This document shows positions 50,253 to 59,477 of a stretch of 64,000 nucleotides of DNA, piece by piece; the stretch's first letter is position 1, and each line of letters opens with the position of its first letter. This stretch comes from an uncultured Clostridia bacterium (lineage in GTDB: Bacteria; Bacillota; Clostridia; TANB77; CAG-508). The notes beneath the pieces were generated by a model. The model did not search any database and had not been told where the DNA came from. It saw only the letters and a list, made by a program, of their open reading frames with translations. Where the stretch lies: the NCBI GenBank assembly GCA_934120645.1, contig CAKOUO010000001.1, positions 124,001-188,000 on the forward strand. The letters run 5' to 3'. A program made the position numbers and the translations under genes.

Positions 50253-52274
50253 TTAACCTATTTGGTCAGTTTCTATATGGCTTAGTTTTTTTTCTTTTAT
50301 TATTTCACAAATTAGGTCTGCTGTTTTTTCTACTCCTAATGTATCACTATTTATACAGATGTCATAATTAGAAGGATTTTTCCATTCTTTTTCTGTATAA
50401 TATTTATAGTGATTTGCTCTTAATTTATCTATCCTAATAATTTCTTTTTCAGCCTTTTGTTTGTCAAATCCATAAAATTCTGTTGCTCTTTTTACTTTGT
50501 CTTTTATATCACTATAAACAAATACTTTTAGGACATTGCTTTTGTCCTGTAAAATGAAGTCTGCACATCTTCCTATTATTACACATGATTCTTTATTTGC
50601 TACTTCTTTAATTAATTCTGATTCTTTAAAGAATAATTCATCACTATTTGTTAATCCAAAATAGTATCCATTATTTAGATTAGATAAACTATCTCTTTTT
50701 TGTTCATTACTTTCTATGTATTCTTCAGAAAGTCCTGTTTCTTGTGCTACTTTTTCAATAAATTCTTTGTCATATAATTTTATTCCTAATTTATCTGCAA
50801 TTAGTTTTCCTATATATCTTCCGCCAGATCCATATTCTCTAGATAGTGTAATAATAATGTTTTTGTCTATTTTTGTTTCAGTAATAGTATTATCACTTAT
50901 AGCATCTTTTCTAACTTGTGCTTTTCCAAGATGTTTAACTTCTAATGTTAATAATATTGCTGCTATTATAAATGCAAGACCATCTGCAAATGGTCCTGAG
51001 AATAGAACTCCTCTTATTCCCCATATGCTTCCAAAAGTTACCATAGCAGGTATTAAGAATAATATTTGTCTTGATAATGATAAGATTGCACTTTTTGAAC
51101 TTTTTCCTATTGCTTGGAAGAAAATTCCTGATGGTATTTGAACACCATTGCAAATACATAACATTAAATATGTTCTGAATGCAATGCATGCAAATTCCAT
51201 ATAATTTTCATCTCCACTACCAAAAATTGATATTAATTTGTCTGGTATTGTTTGGAATAATATGAATGCTATAGTACTTATTATTGTGCTTAATCCTAAT
51301 ACTATTTTTAAAGTTTTCTTTACTCTATCATATTTTCCTGCTCCATAATTATATCCTAATATTGGTTGTGCTCCTGCTGCAATTCCTATTATTATACTAT
51401 TTAATATTTGGCTAATTTTCATTACAATTCCTAGTACTGTAATTGGTATTTCTGAACCAAATTTTGAATTTGAACCATATTTTCCAAGTAAATTGTTTTC
51501 AAATGCCATTACAACTACTATGCTCATTTGAGTTATAAAACTACTAATTCCAAGCATTGATATTTTTCTAACAATATTTGATTTTAGTTTGAAATTGTTT
51601 TTGCTTATTTGTATTGTCTTAAATTTTTTAATGTATAGTATGTTTATTATGAATGTTAATATTTGGCTGATAATTGTTGCAATTGCTGCTCCTTCTACTC
51701 CCATTTTTAATACAAATATAAAAATAGGATCTAATATAACATTTAATAATGCTCCTGAAACCATAGATGTCATTGCATATTTTGGATTTCCATCTGCTCT
51801 TATAATAGAATTTAATGTTGTTCCTATCATCATAAATGGTAATCCTATTGCTATAACATATCCATATTTTAGAGCATATTCTTTTAGTGCCTCAGTACAT
51901 CCAAATAGATTTAATAATTGTGGCAAAAATACTAATATACTTATACATAAGATTAAAGATACTATAACAGATAATGCAATTCCATTTGCTACACCTTTAC
52001 CTGCTTCGTCTTTTTTCTTTTCACCAAGTTTTAAACTTAAATATGCAGATGAACCATCACCAAACATCAATGCAAATGCTAAGCAAATCATTGTTAGAGG
52101 AAATACTACATTTGTTGCTCCATTTCCTAAATAACCTACTCCCCAACCTATAAATATCTGGTCTACTATATTGTATAATGAGTTTACTAGTAAAGATATT
52201 ATGCATGGTATAGAGAATTTTCTAATTAATTTTCCTATTTTTTCTTTTCCTAAAATATTTTCTTCGTTTTCCAT
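50253..52274 (-). CDS. MATE family transporter fused to cytidylate kinase-like domain
   Basis: 673 residues. Residues 1 to about 450 form twelve hydrophobic helices of a MATE efflux protein (IPCIISLLVNSLYNIVDQIF, GDGSSAYLSLKLGEKKK). After a short linker (KAQVRKDAISDNTITETKID) a cytoplasmic P-loop-kinase-like domain follows: IIITLSREYGSGGRYIGKLI, LYDKEFIEKVAQETGLSEEY and CVIIGRCADFIL, as in the Cytidylate_kin2 family. The kinase-type P-loop is GSGG(R). The fusion has no obvious rationale; it might couple transport to a nucleotide or phosphate signal. Confidence 0.9.
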   Translation of the reverse strand: MENEENILGKEKIGKLIRKFSIPCIISLLVNSLYNIVDQIFIGWGVGYLGNGATNVVFPLTMICLAFALMFGDGSSAYLSLKLGEKKKDEAGKGVANGIALSVIVSLILCISILVFLPQLLNLFGCTEALKEYALKYGYVIAIGLPFMMIGTTLNSIIRADGNPKYAMTSMVSGALLNVILDPIFIFVLKMGVEGAAIATIISQILTFIINILYIKKFKTIQISKNNFKLKSNIVRKISMLGISSFITQMSIVVVMAFENNLLGKYGSNSKFGSEIPITVLGIVMKISQILNSIIIGIAAGAQPILGYNYGAGKYDRVKKTLKIVLGLSTIISTIAFILFQTIPDKLISIFGSGDENYMEFACIAFRTYLMLCICNGVQIPSGIFFQAIGKSSKSAILSLSRQILFLIPAMVTFGSIWGIRGVLFSGPFADGLAFIIAAILLTLEVKHLGKAQVRKDAISDNTITETKIDKNIIITLSREYGSGGRYIGKLIADKLGIKLYDKEFIEKVAQETGLSEEYIESNEQKRDSLSNLNNGYYFGLTNSDELFFKESELIKEVANKESCVIIGRCADFILQDKSNVLKVFVYSDIKDKVKRATEFYGFDKQKAEKEIIRIDKLRANHYKYYTEKEWKNPSNYDICINSDTLGVEKTADLICEIIKEKKLSHIETDQIG

Positions 52275-52479
52275 TTTTCCTCCTTTTCCGCAAAAAAATA
52301 CAACACCTTATTTTGTGTTGTTTGTTAACATTATAAGAATAATGTGCCACATACGATTTTGCTATATTTAGTTTTTTATCTTATAAATTTTATCACTTTA
52401 AACTTTTTTTGTCAAATGTAACTTTCGAATTTTTATCATAAATTTTGTTTTTTACTAATACTTTTTAAAAGGTGAAATT

Positions 52480-53982
52480 ATGAGAGAAAAGAGTAAGTTA
52501 TTTTTTATAAATGGTGCTATTTTAACAAGTACTGCTTTAATAATGAAGTTTGCGGTACTTATTTTTAATATATATATTTCTAATCAAATTGGTTCAGAAG
52601 CGGTTGGTGTATTCAGTCTTGTTATGGCTGTTTATATTTTTTTTATAACTGTTGCTACATCTGGTCTAAATATTGCAGTTACTGTTATTGTTTCTGAAAA
52701 GTTTGCTATTGATAAACAAAAAATTGGAATTAAAGCTGTTAGGACATGTATTCTTTTTAGTCTTTTACTTGGAATTTTTGCAGGTTTATTGATAATTCTT
52801 TCCTCTAAATTTATAACTAATTATTGTTTACACAATATGGTTTCTTCAAAGCCTTTATTTTATATAGCAATTGGTCTTCCTTTTATAGCTATGTCTTCTT
52901 GTATTAATAGTTATTTTACTGCTGTTAGAAAAGCTTATAAAAATGCTATTACTCAAATTTTTGAGTTTATAATAAAAATTATTGCCACTATTATTTTGTT
53001 GAAAATTAATATTTCAAATGGTGTTGAAGCTATATGTATTTCACTTATTTTTGCTGATGTCATTTCTGAAGTATGTTCTTTTAGCTTAATTTTTATTTTA
53101 TATATTTTTGATATTACTTATAAAAAATTGAATTCTGTTCGTTCTTTTGGACAAAGATTTAATGTTATAAAAATTGCTTTTCCTGTTGCAATTACATCAT
53201 ATATCCGTTCTGGTCTTTCTACTTTAAAACAATTAATTATTCCGACTCGTTTAGAAAAGTCAGGTCTTTCTTGTACTAATGCTCTTTCTAAATATGGAAT
53301 AATCAATGGTATGGTTATGCCAGTTCTTACATTTCCAACTGTTCTTACTGATTCTTACAGTATGCTTTTAATACCTGAGTTTTCTGCTTATGTAGCACAA
53401 AAAAATTATAAAGCCATACATTATATTAGTAATAAAATTTTTAAAATTACTTGTGCATTTTCTTTTTGTGTTTCTAGCATTTTTTTGTTTTTTGGTAATG
53501 AACTTGGCTTGGTTATTTATAACAATTTAGAAACTGGATATTATTTTAAAATTCTTGCTCCTTTAGTATTTTTTATGTATATGGATCATATTATAGATTG
53601 TATTTTAAAAGGGTTAAATAAACAATTTGGTGTTATGTGTTGTAATATTTTTGATTTAACTTTTACAATTGGTTTTATTTATTTTTTACTTCCTAAATGG
53701 GGAATTAATGGATATGTTGCTTCTATTTTATTTAGTGAAATATTGAATTTTAGTATTAGTTTGTTTCAATTAATTAAATTTTTAAAAATCAAATTAAATT
53801 TTGTTAATTGGGTATTACTTCCTTGTACTTGTAGTTTAATATCATATATTATTACTTGTGTTTTACATTTTAACTTTGTTGATTTAACTGTAAATTTAAT
53901 TTTAAATATATTACTTTTTATTTTTATCTACATTATATTTTTTATATTGTTATCATTTATAATTGACAAATTAAAATCTTAG
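52480..53982 (+). CDS. SpoVB-like oligosaccharide flippase
   Basis: 500 residues with about 12-14 transmembrane helices, MVF/MOP superfamily. The start FFINGAILTSTALIMKFAVL and NQIGSEAVGVFSLVMAVYIF match the SpoVB/MurJ-related group of sporulating Firmicutes, with a helix-flanked loop CINSYFTAVRKAYKNA. It probably moves lipid-linked wall precursors across the membrane during spore cortex formation. AGGTGA precedes the ATG. The promoter of the next gene overlaps its end. Confidence 0.85.
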   Translation: MREKSKLFFINGAILTSTALIMKFAVLIFNIYISNQIGSEAVGVFSLVMAVYIFFITVATSGLNIAVTVIVSEKFAIDKQKIGIKAVRTCILFSLLLGIFAGLLIILSSKFITNYCLHNMVSSKPLFYIAIGLPFIAMSSCINSYFTAVRKAYKNAITQIFEFIIKIIATIILLKINISNGVEAICISLIFADVISEVCSFSLIFILYIFDITYKKLNSVRSFGQRFNVIKIAFPVAITSYIRSGLSTLKQLIIPTRLEKSGLSCTNALSKYGIINGMVMPVLTFPTVLTDSYSMLLIPEFSAYVAQKNYKAIHYISNKIFKITCAFSFCVSSIFLFFGNELGLVIYNNLETGYYFKILAPLVFFMYMDHIIDCILKGLNKQFGVMCCNIFDLTFTIGFIYFLLPKWGINGYVASILFSEILNFSISLFQLIKFLKIKLNFVNWVLLPCTCSLISYIITCVLHFNFVDLTVNLILNILLFIFIYIIFFILLSFIIDKLKS

Positions 53983-53991
53983 AATTATACT
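53963..53991 (+). promoter_or_regulatory. Promoter of the 54052 gene
   Basis: TTGACA, 17 bp, TATACT; the -35 box lies in the last codons of the flippase gene. Confidence 0.8.
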
Positions 53992-54051
53992 AACAGTATA
54001 GTATATTGTAACTTATGAAAAAGCCATTTTTGATTAAAAGGAGGCTTAAAT

Positions 54052-54450
54052 ATGGATTGTTTTCCTGAAACATCTATAATTCTTTCAATTCCTGAAGAAT
54101 TGGGATTTATAGATAATGCTTATGCACATATAACATTATCTAATGGTACTTACTTTTGTGAAAAAGCATTTACAGATAGTAGATTTCGGTACCATTCTGA
54201 TGGAAGTTCTTGGCCCAAAATTTTTAGAGAAGATTCAAAAGAACAGGTTTTAAACCTTCATGTTCCTAGTGTTGAGGATACTTCTCCAAATACAAGTGTT
54301 TTCGGTATTGTGTATCCTTTAAAGGATATGTCTTACTTGGAAGGTTATTGTGTTTTTACCTTTAGAGCAAATAATACAGATTATTACACAGAGAGCCTTT
54401 ACTTTAAGGTAGATAAGGAAGATTACTTTTTGGAATTAGACGAAAACTAG
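54052..54450 (+). CDS. Hypothetical protein (132 aa), cassette gene
   Basis: 132 residues, beta-rich, starting MDCFPETSIILSIPEELGFI with an acidic end; no signal peptide or recognised family. AAAGGAGG lies before the ATG. One CGG codon (RFRY). Its own promoter and terminator make it an independent unit next to the rhamnose operon. Confidence 0.68.
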   Translation: MDCFPETSIILSIPEELGFIDNAYAHITLSNGTYFCEKAFTDSRFRYHSDGSSWPKIFREDSKEQVLNLHVPSVEDTSPNTSVFGIVYPLKDMSYLEGYCVFTFRANNTDYYTESLYFKVDKEDYFLELDEN

Positions 54451-54474
54451 TTAGCTAAAAAGCTAACTAGTTTT
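54443..54474. terminator. Bidirectional terminator
   Basis: AAAACTAGTTAGCT/AGCTAACTAGTTTT, 14-bp perfect stem with an AAAA loop, between the 54052 gene and rfbB. Confidence 0.9.
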
Positions 54475-54482
54475 TTTGTTAT

Positions 54483-55451
54483 TTATTTTAACCATTCTGG
54501 ATTTGCCAAATACCAATCTATAGTTTTAACAATCCCATCTTCAAATTTTGTTTTTGGATACCATCCAAGTTCATTTTTTATTTTTGTTGGGTCTATTGCG
54601 TATCTATAATCATGTCCTTTTCTATCTGCAACATGTTCTATTAAATCTTCTGATTTACCTAATCTTTGTAAAATTAATTTAACAATTTCTATATTTCTTC
54701 TTTCATTGTGTCCACCAATGTTATATCTTTCTCCGGCAACACCATTATGGAATACTAAATCAATTGCTTCACAATGGTCTTCTACATATAACCAATCTCT
54801 AATATTTAATCCTTCTCCATAAACAGGTAATTTTTCGTCATTTAATGCTAATTTAATCATATGTGGAATTAATTTTTCATTGTGTTGATATGGTCCATAA
54901 TTATTTGAACAGTTTGTTACATTTACATTCATTTTAAATGTTTCATGATATGCAAATGCAATTAAATCTGAACTTGCTTTTGATGCTGAATATGGGCTAC
55001 TTGGTTTTATTGGAGATTTTTCTGTAAAATATCCATCTTCTTTAAGTGAACCATAAACTTCATCTGTTGAAATATGAACAAATTTATTTGGACTTCCTTC
55101 TCCCCATACTTGTTTAGCAGCTTCTAATAAAGTGTGTGTTCCTATTACATTTGTATGTGTGAATATAAATGGATTTTTTATACTATTGTCAACATGTGAT
55201 TCTGCTGCAAAATGAATTACTCCGTTTATATCATATTTTTTAAATAAGTCTAATACGAAGTCAAAATCACAAATATCTCCTTTTACAAATGTTATTTTAT
55301 CCATTACTTTTTTTAGGTTATCTAAATTTCCTGCATATGTTAATTTATCTAATACTATTACTTTATAATCAGGATGTTTATTTACAAAATATTCAGCAAA
55401 ATTTGCTCCTATAAAACCTGCTGCACCTGTTACTAATACATTTTTACTCAT
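54483..55451 (-). CDS. rfbB: dTDP-glucose 4,6-dehydratase
   Basis: 322 residues from the ATG at 55449-55451 (AGAGG eight bases upstream). Rossmann TGAAGFIGANFAEYF, HFAAESHVDNSI, STDEVYGSL and the catalytic YSASKASSD (YxxxK) are clear. Second step of dTDP-L-rhamnose synthesis. Last in the order rfbD-A-C-B, 37 bases after rfbC. Confidence 0.96.
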   Translation of the reverse strand: MSKNVLVTGAAGFIGANFAEYFVNKHPDYKVIVLDKLTYAGNLDNLKKVMDKITFVKGDICDFDFVLDLFKKYDINGVIHFAAESHVDNSIKNPFIFTHTNVIGTHTLLEAAKQVWGEGSPNKFVHISTDEVYGSLKEDGYFTEKSPIKPSSPYSASKASSDLIAFAYHETFKMNVNVTNCSNNYGPYQHNEKLIPHMIKLALNDEKLPVYGEGLNIRDWLYVEDHCEAIDLVFHNGVAGERYNIGGHNERRNIEIVKLILQRLGKSEDLIEHVADRKGHDYRYAIDPTKIKNELGWYPKTKFEDGIVKTIDWYLANPEWLK

Positions 55452-55487
55452 TTTAAATACCTCTTTCTTATATTTCATTATATAATA

Positions 55488-56066
55488 TTATAAATTACTA
55501 AATAAATTAGTCTCTTTCAACTCTTTAAGTGAAGGCCATTTTCCATCTTTTTCTGATGTTAATAGATCTTCTGGTTTTAAATCTCCCATAGGCCATTCAA
55601 TTCCTATATCTGGGTCGTCCCATTTAAGACCACCTTCTGCTTCATGATTATATATATCATCACATTTATAAGCAAATTCGGCTTCATCTGACAATACTAA
55701 AAATCCGTGTGCAAATCCTTTTGGTATCATAAACATTTTTTTATTTTCTTCTGTTAATATAACACCTTCCCATTTTCCATATGTTTTACTTCCTGGTCTT
55801 AAATCTACAGCAACATCAAATACTTCTCCTTTTATGCATCTTACTAGTTTTGCTTGTGTATTTTCTTTTTGGAAATGTAATCCTCTTAAAACACCTTTTT
55901 TTGATTTTGATTGGTTATCTTGTATAAAGTTATAATTTAAACCAATTTCTTCAAACTCAGCTTTACTATATGTTTCCATAAAATATCCTCTATTATCACC
56001 AAAAACTGTTGGCTCTACAATGCATACACCTTCAATAGATGTATCTGTTCTCTTAAATTTACCCAT
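55488..56066 (-). CDS. rfbC: dTDP-4-dehydrorhamnose 3,5-epimerase
   Basis: 192 residues from the ATG at 56064-56066, since GGAG lies eight bases upstream; the earlier ATG at 56117 has none. Cupin fold with RGLHFQ and DVAVDLRPGSKTYGKWEGV carrying the catalytic His and Asp, and MFMIPKGFAHGFLVLS. Third step of dTDP-rhamnose synthesis. Confidence 0.95.
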   Translation of the reverse strand: MGKFKRTDTSIEGVCIVEPTVFGDNRGYFMETYSKAEFEEIGLNYNFIQDNQSKSKKGVLRGLHFQKENTQAKLVRCIKGEVFDVAVDLRPGSKTYGKWEGVILTEENKKMFMIPKGFAHGFLVLSDEAEFAYKCDDIYNHEAEGGLKWDDPDIGIEWPMGDLKPEDLLTSEKDGKWPSLKELKETNLFSNL

Positions 56067-56118
56067 TTTAATTATCTCCATTCTTTTTTGACATATATTG
56101 ACAAATTCTTGTGACAAA

Positions 56119-56997
56119 TTAAATCTGTCCCACTAGTTCCTTTAAATATTTTCCATAATCTGTTTTCATGTATTTATCTGCAAGCTTAGATAATTGTTCT
56201 GCTGTTATCCAATTTTTTTGGAAAGCTATTTCTTCTGGACAACATACTTGCATTCCTTGTCTTTTTTCTATTGTTTGAACAAAGCTTGCTGTTTCAAGTA
56301 ATGCATCATGTGTTCCTGTATCAAACCATGTCATTCCTCTTCCAAAAGTTTCTACATATAATTTATTTCTTTTCATATACTCTTCGTTTACAGTTGTTAT
56401 TTCTAACTCTCCTCTTGCTGAAGGTTTTACATTTTTAGCAATTTCTATAACATCATTTGTATAGAAATATAATCCTGGTACTGCATAATTTGACTTTGGA
56501 TTTTCTGGCTTTTCTTCTATTGATATAGCTTTACCATTTTCGTCAATTTCAACAACTCCATATGCTCTTGGATCTTTTACTTGATATCCAAATATAGTTG
56601 ACTCATCTTCTCTTTCATTTGCTTTTCTTAACATTTCAGATAAATGTGATCCATAAAACATATTATCTCCTAATATCATAGCAACATTATCATCACCTAT
56701 AAAATCCTCTCCAATTATAAAAGCCTCAGCTAGACCATTTGGTTTATCTTGAACTTTATATTCAAATTTCATACCCCATTGTGAACCATCACCTAATAAA
56801 GCCTTAAATGTTTCTGAATCTCTTGGAGTTGATATTATTAAAACATCTCTAATTCCTGCTTCCATTAAAACTGACAATGGATAATATATCATTGGTTTAT
56901 CATATACTGGCATAATTTGTTTTGATATTGCAAGTGTTAATGGATATAATCTTGTTCCACTTCCCCCTGCTAAAATAATTCCTTTTCTGTTTTTCAT
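56119..56997 (-). CDS. rfbA: Glucose-1-phosphate thymidylyltransferase
   Basis: 292 residues from the ATG at 56995-56997, following AGAGG; the earlier in-frame TTG abuts the ribosome site. ILAGGSGTRLYPLTLAISKQ is the nucleotide-binding signature; GDNMFYGSHL and EKPENPKSNYAVPGLYFY follow. First step of dTDP-rhamnose synthesis. Repeat hairpins R3 and R4 lie between it and rfbD. Confidence 0.96.
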   Translation of the reverse strand: MKNRKGIILAGGSGTRLYPLTLAISKQIMPVYDKPMIYYPLSVLMEAGIRDVLIISTPRDSETFKALLGDGSQWGMKFEYKVQDKPNGLAEAFIIGEDFIGDDNVAMILGDNMFYGSHLSEMLRKANEREDESTIFGYQVKDPRAYGVVEIDENGKAISIEEKPENPKSNYAVPGLYFYTNDVIEIAKNVKPSARGELEITTVNEEYMKRNKLYVETFGRGMTWFDTGTHDALLETASFVQTIEKRQGMQVCCPEEIAFQKNWITAEQLSKLADKYMKTDYGKYLKELVGQI

Positions 56998-57020
56998 TTT
57001 TAACTTCAACCTCTCTTCTT

Positions 57021-57057
57021 AATTCTGTCAATAGGGACGGGCCTTTTTGACAGAATT
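57021..57057. repeat. Palindromic hairpin repeat, copy R3
   Basis: Core matches R1 but with compensating C/G outer pairs; flanks AATT/AATT extend the stem. It lies in the rfbA leader. Confidence 0.85.
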
Positions 57058-57097
57058 TTTTATTTTTTATTTAATATTAATTAATAATTTTTATTTT

Positions 57098-57126
57098 CTG
57101 TCAAAAAGGCCCGTCCCTATTGACAG
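57098..57126. repeat. Palindromic hairpin repeat, copy R4
   Basis: Same unit as R3 in opposite orientation, 40 bp away. It supplies the end of rfbD (its TGTCAATAG encodes the last two codons and stop). R3 and R4 can pair with each other as well as fold singly. Confidence 0.85.
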
Positions 57127-57983
57127 TTTGCTTCTTCAAGATATCTTTTTAGCCCGTCTTTCCAATCTGGTACAATAATTCCACATGCTTCAAGTTTTTC
57201 TTTTGACATTTGAGAATTGAATGGTCTTTTGGCTTGTGTTACTTTCATCATTTCTATATATTCTTCTGTTGTTACTGGATTTACTTTGCATTCAATTCCT
57301 TGTTCTTTTAGAATTTCTTTTGTGAAATCATACCATGTTGTATATCCTTGATTTGTTGCATTATATACTCCATAAGGTATTTTCTTTTCAATTGCTTGGT
57401 ATATTATTTCTGTTAAGTCTTTTGCATATGTTGGACTTCCGTGTTGGTCTGATACTACATTAATTTCGTCTCTTGTTGTTCCTAATTTTGTCATTGTTTT
57501 TACAAAATTATTTCCTCCTATTCCATATAGCCATGCTGTTCTAAATATGTAATATTCGTCCATGTTTTTTTCTATTCCTTCTTCTCCATGAAGTTTTGTT
57601 ATTCCATAAACTGTTACTGGTTCTTTTTTGTCATCTTCTTTATAATCTTTAGATATATCTAAATCTCCTCCAAAAACATAGTCTGTTGAGATATGTACTA
57701 GTTTTGCTCCTACAGATTTTGCTGCTTTTGCAAGGTTTGTTGGTCCTTCTCCATTTATTTTATCGGCTAATTCGTAGCATTCTTCTGCTTTATCAACTGC
57801 TGTAAATGCTGCACAATTTATAATATAGTCTGGTTTTATTTTATTAACAAATTCCATAACTGATTTTTCGTCTGTTATATCTAGTTCTGAGACATCTGTT
57901 GCAATTATTTCATTTCCTTTTGCAAATTTTTCTCTTACTTCTTTAGCAAGCATTCCATTTGCACCTGTAATCAATATTTTCAT
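57117..57983 (-). CDS. rfbD: dTDP-4-dehydrorhamnose reductase
   Basis: 288 residues. ITGANGMLAKEV nucleotide motif, HISTDYVFGG and VYGITKLHGEEG with the YxxxK pair, and FRTAWLYG. Last step of dTDP-L-rhamnose synthesis. The gene ends NCQ-stop, the Cys-Gln-stop encoded by repeat R4. Upstream a terminator isolates it from the GtrA/GtrB genes. Confidence 0.96.
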   Translation of the reverse strand: MKILITGANGMLAKEVREKFAKGNEIIATDVSELDITDEKSVMEFVNKIKPDYIINCAAFTAVDKAEECYELADKINGEGPTNLAKAAKSVGAKLVHISTDYVFGGDLDISKDYKEDDKKEPVTVYGITKLHGEEGIEKNMDEYYIFRTAWLYGIGGNNFVKTMTKLGTTRDEINVVSDQHGSPTYAKDLTEIIYQAIEKKIPYGVYNATNQGYTTWYDFTKEILKEQGIECKVNPVTTEEYIEMMKVTQAKRPFNSQMSKEKLEACGIIVPDWKDGLKRYLEEANCQ

Positions 57984-58038
57984 TTTTTTGCCTTCTTTCT
58001 TTTATTTTTCCTTAATATAATATCATTAAAACTAAAAA

Positions 58039-58067
58039 AGTGCAAGAAATTTTGAGTTTCTTGCACT
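58039..58067 (-). terminator. Terminator after the GT2 gene
   Basis: AGTGCAAGAAA/TTTCTTGCACT stem; on the minus strand it is followed by TTTTTT. Confidence 0.8.
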
Positions 58068-58088
58068 AAAACTTTAATTATTTTTAAA

Positions 58089-59030
58089 TTATTTTATATT
58101 TATCTTTTTATCTACTATATATTGTGGTCTTTGTTTAGTTTCGTCATATATTCTACCTACATATTCTGCAATAATCCATATTGACATTAATTGAATTCCT
58201 GAGAAAAATGTAATTGCTACCATTATAGATGCCCATCCAGCAGATAAATTTGCAGAATGACATGCGTAAGAAACTAATACGTATATCAATAATATAATTG
58301 ATATAACTATTGATAACATTCCTAAAATCCCTACTAATTTTAAAGGTTTTGTAGAAAAACTTATGATACCATCAGATGCCAATTTTAACATCTTTTTTAA
58401 TGGATATTTTGTTTCTCCTGCAAATCTTTCTTTTCTTTCATATTCAAATGGTGCTTGTTTATATCCAACCCAACTAAATAATCCTCTTAAAAATTTATTG
58501 TGTTCAGGCAATTGGTTTATTGTATCTACAACTTTTCTATCAACTAATCTAAAATCACCTGTATCTTTAGGAATCTCTACATCTGAAAGTGCGTTTAATG
58601 TTTTATAAAACATTTTTGCTGTGAATAATTTAAATGCACTTTCACCTTCTCTAGATTTTCTCTTTCCGTATATTACTTCATTTCCTTGTTCCCATAATTT
58701 TAACATATCTGGTATTAATTCTGGTGGATCTTGAAGATCAGCGTCCATTATAACAATAGCATCTCCTGTTACATATTGAAGTCCTGCTGTAACAGCTGCT
58801 TGGTGTCCAAAGTTTCTTGAAAAAGATATTACTTTAACATTTTCATCTTTTTCTGCAATATTTTCTAGTATTTCTAAAGTTTTATCTTTACTTCCGTCAT
58901 TTACAAAGATTATTTCATGATTATAATTTTCTAATTTTTCTAAATTTTCTTTTACTCTTTTGTAGCACTCTTCTGCAACTTTTTCTTCATAGTACATAGG
59001 TATTACTAATGTTACTTTTTTCTTTTCCAT
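58089..59030 (-). CDS. GtrB-type glycosyltransferase family 2
   Basis: About 313 residues from the ATG at 59028-59030, one base after the gtrA stop. Motifs: LVIPMYYEEKVAEECY, VNDGSKDKTLEIL, MDADLQDPPELIPDM and the acceptor-site DTGDFRLVDRKVV. Two C-terminal transmembrane segments. Likely transfers a sugar to undecaprenyl phosphate, the partner of a GtrA flippase. Confidence 0.92.
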   Translation of the reverse strand: MEKKKVTLVIPMYYEEKVAEECYKRVKENLEKLENYNHEIIFVNDGSKDKTLEILENIAEKDENVKVISFSRNFGHQAAVTAGLQYVTGDAIVIMDADLQDPPELIPDMLKLWEQGNEVIYGKRKSREGESAFKLFTAKMFYKTLNALSDVEIPKDTGDFRLVDRKVVDTINQLPEHNKFLRGLFSWVGYKQAPFEYERKERFAGETKYPLKKMLKLASDGIISFSTKPLKLVGILGMLSIVISIILLIYVLVSYACHSANLSAGWASIMVAITFFSGIQLMSIWIIAEYVGRIYDETKQRPQYIVDKKINIK

Positions 59031-59031
59031 T

Positions 59032-59460
59032 TTATTTTTTCTCTCCTTTTTTAAATACAAATAATTTACTAAAAATATAGTTAGATATAATTATTACTAT
59101 TTGTGATACTAATTTAGTTATTTTATCATTAAAATGTAATACTGTTACTCCCAACCACATAATTACCATATCCATTACAAGTGTTGTAACTCTTGCTAAA
59201 ACAAATTTGCTTGCTTCTTTTACTTTGTTTTTTTCTTGACTTTCAAATACAAATTTTCTGTTTGTAAAATATGCAAATGTAACTCCAGCTATCCATGAAA
59301 GAATATTTGCAATTTGTAATTGAACTGCATTATCTGGATTTAAAAATGTAAAAACAGATGCATAATATACTACTAAAGAAACAACTGTTGTTAATACACC
59401 AAATATTAGGTAATTTATTATTTCTTTATATTTCTTATATAGTTCTTTTATTTTTTCCAT
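59032..59460 (-). CDS. GtrA-like flippase
   Basis: 142 residues with four transmembrane helices (YLIFGVLTTVVSLVVYYASV, ILSWIAGVTFAYFTNRKFVF) matching the GtrA family, which flips undecaprenyl-phosphate sugars. It is translationally linked to the GT2 gene. Confidence 0.9.
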   Translation of the reverse strand: MEKIKELYKKYKEIINYLIFGVLTTVVSLVVYYASVFTFLNPDNAVQLQIANILSWIAGVTFAYFTNRKFVFESQEKNKVKEASKFVLARVTTLVMDMVIMWLGVTVLHFNDKITKLVSQIVIIISNYIFSKLFVFKKGEKK

Positions 59461-59477
59461 TTTGTATTCCTCTCAAT

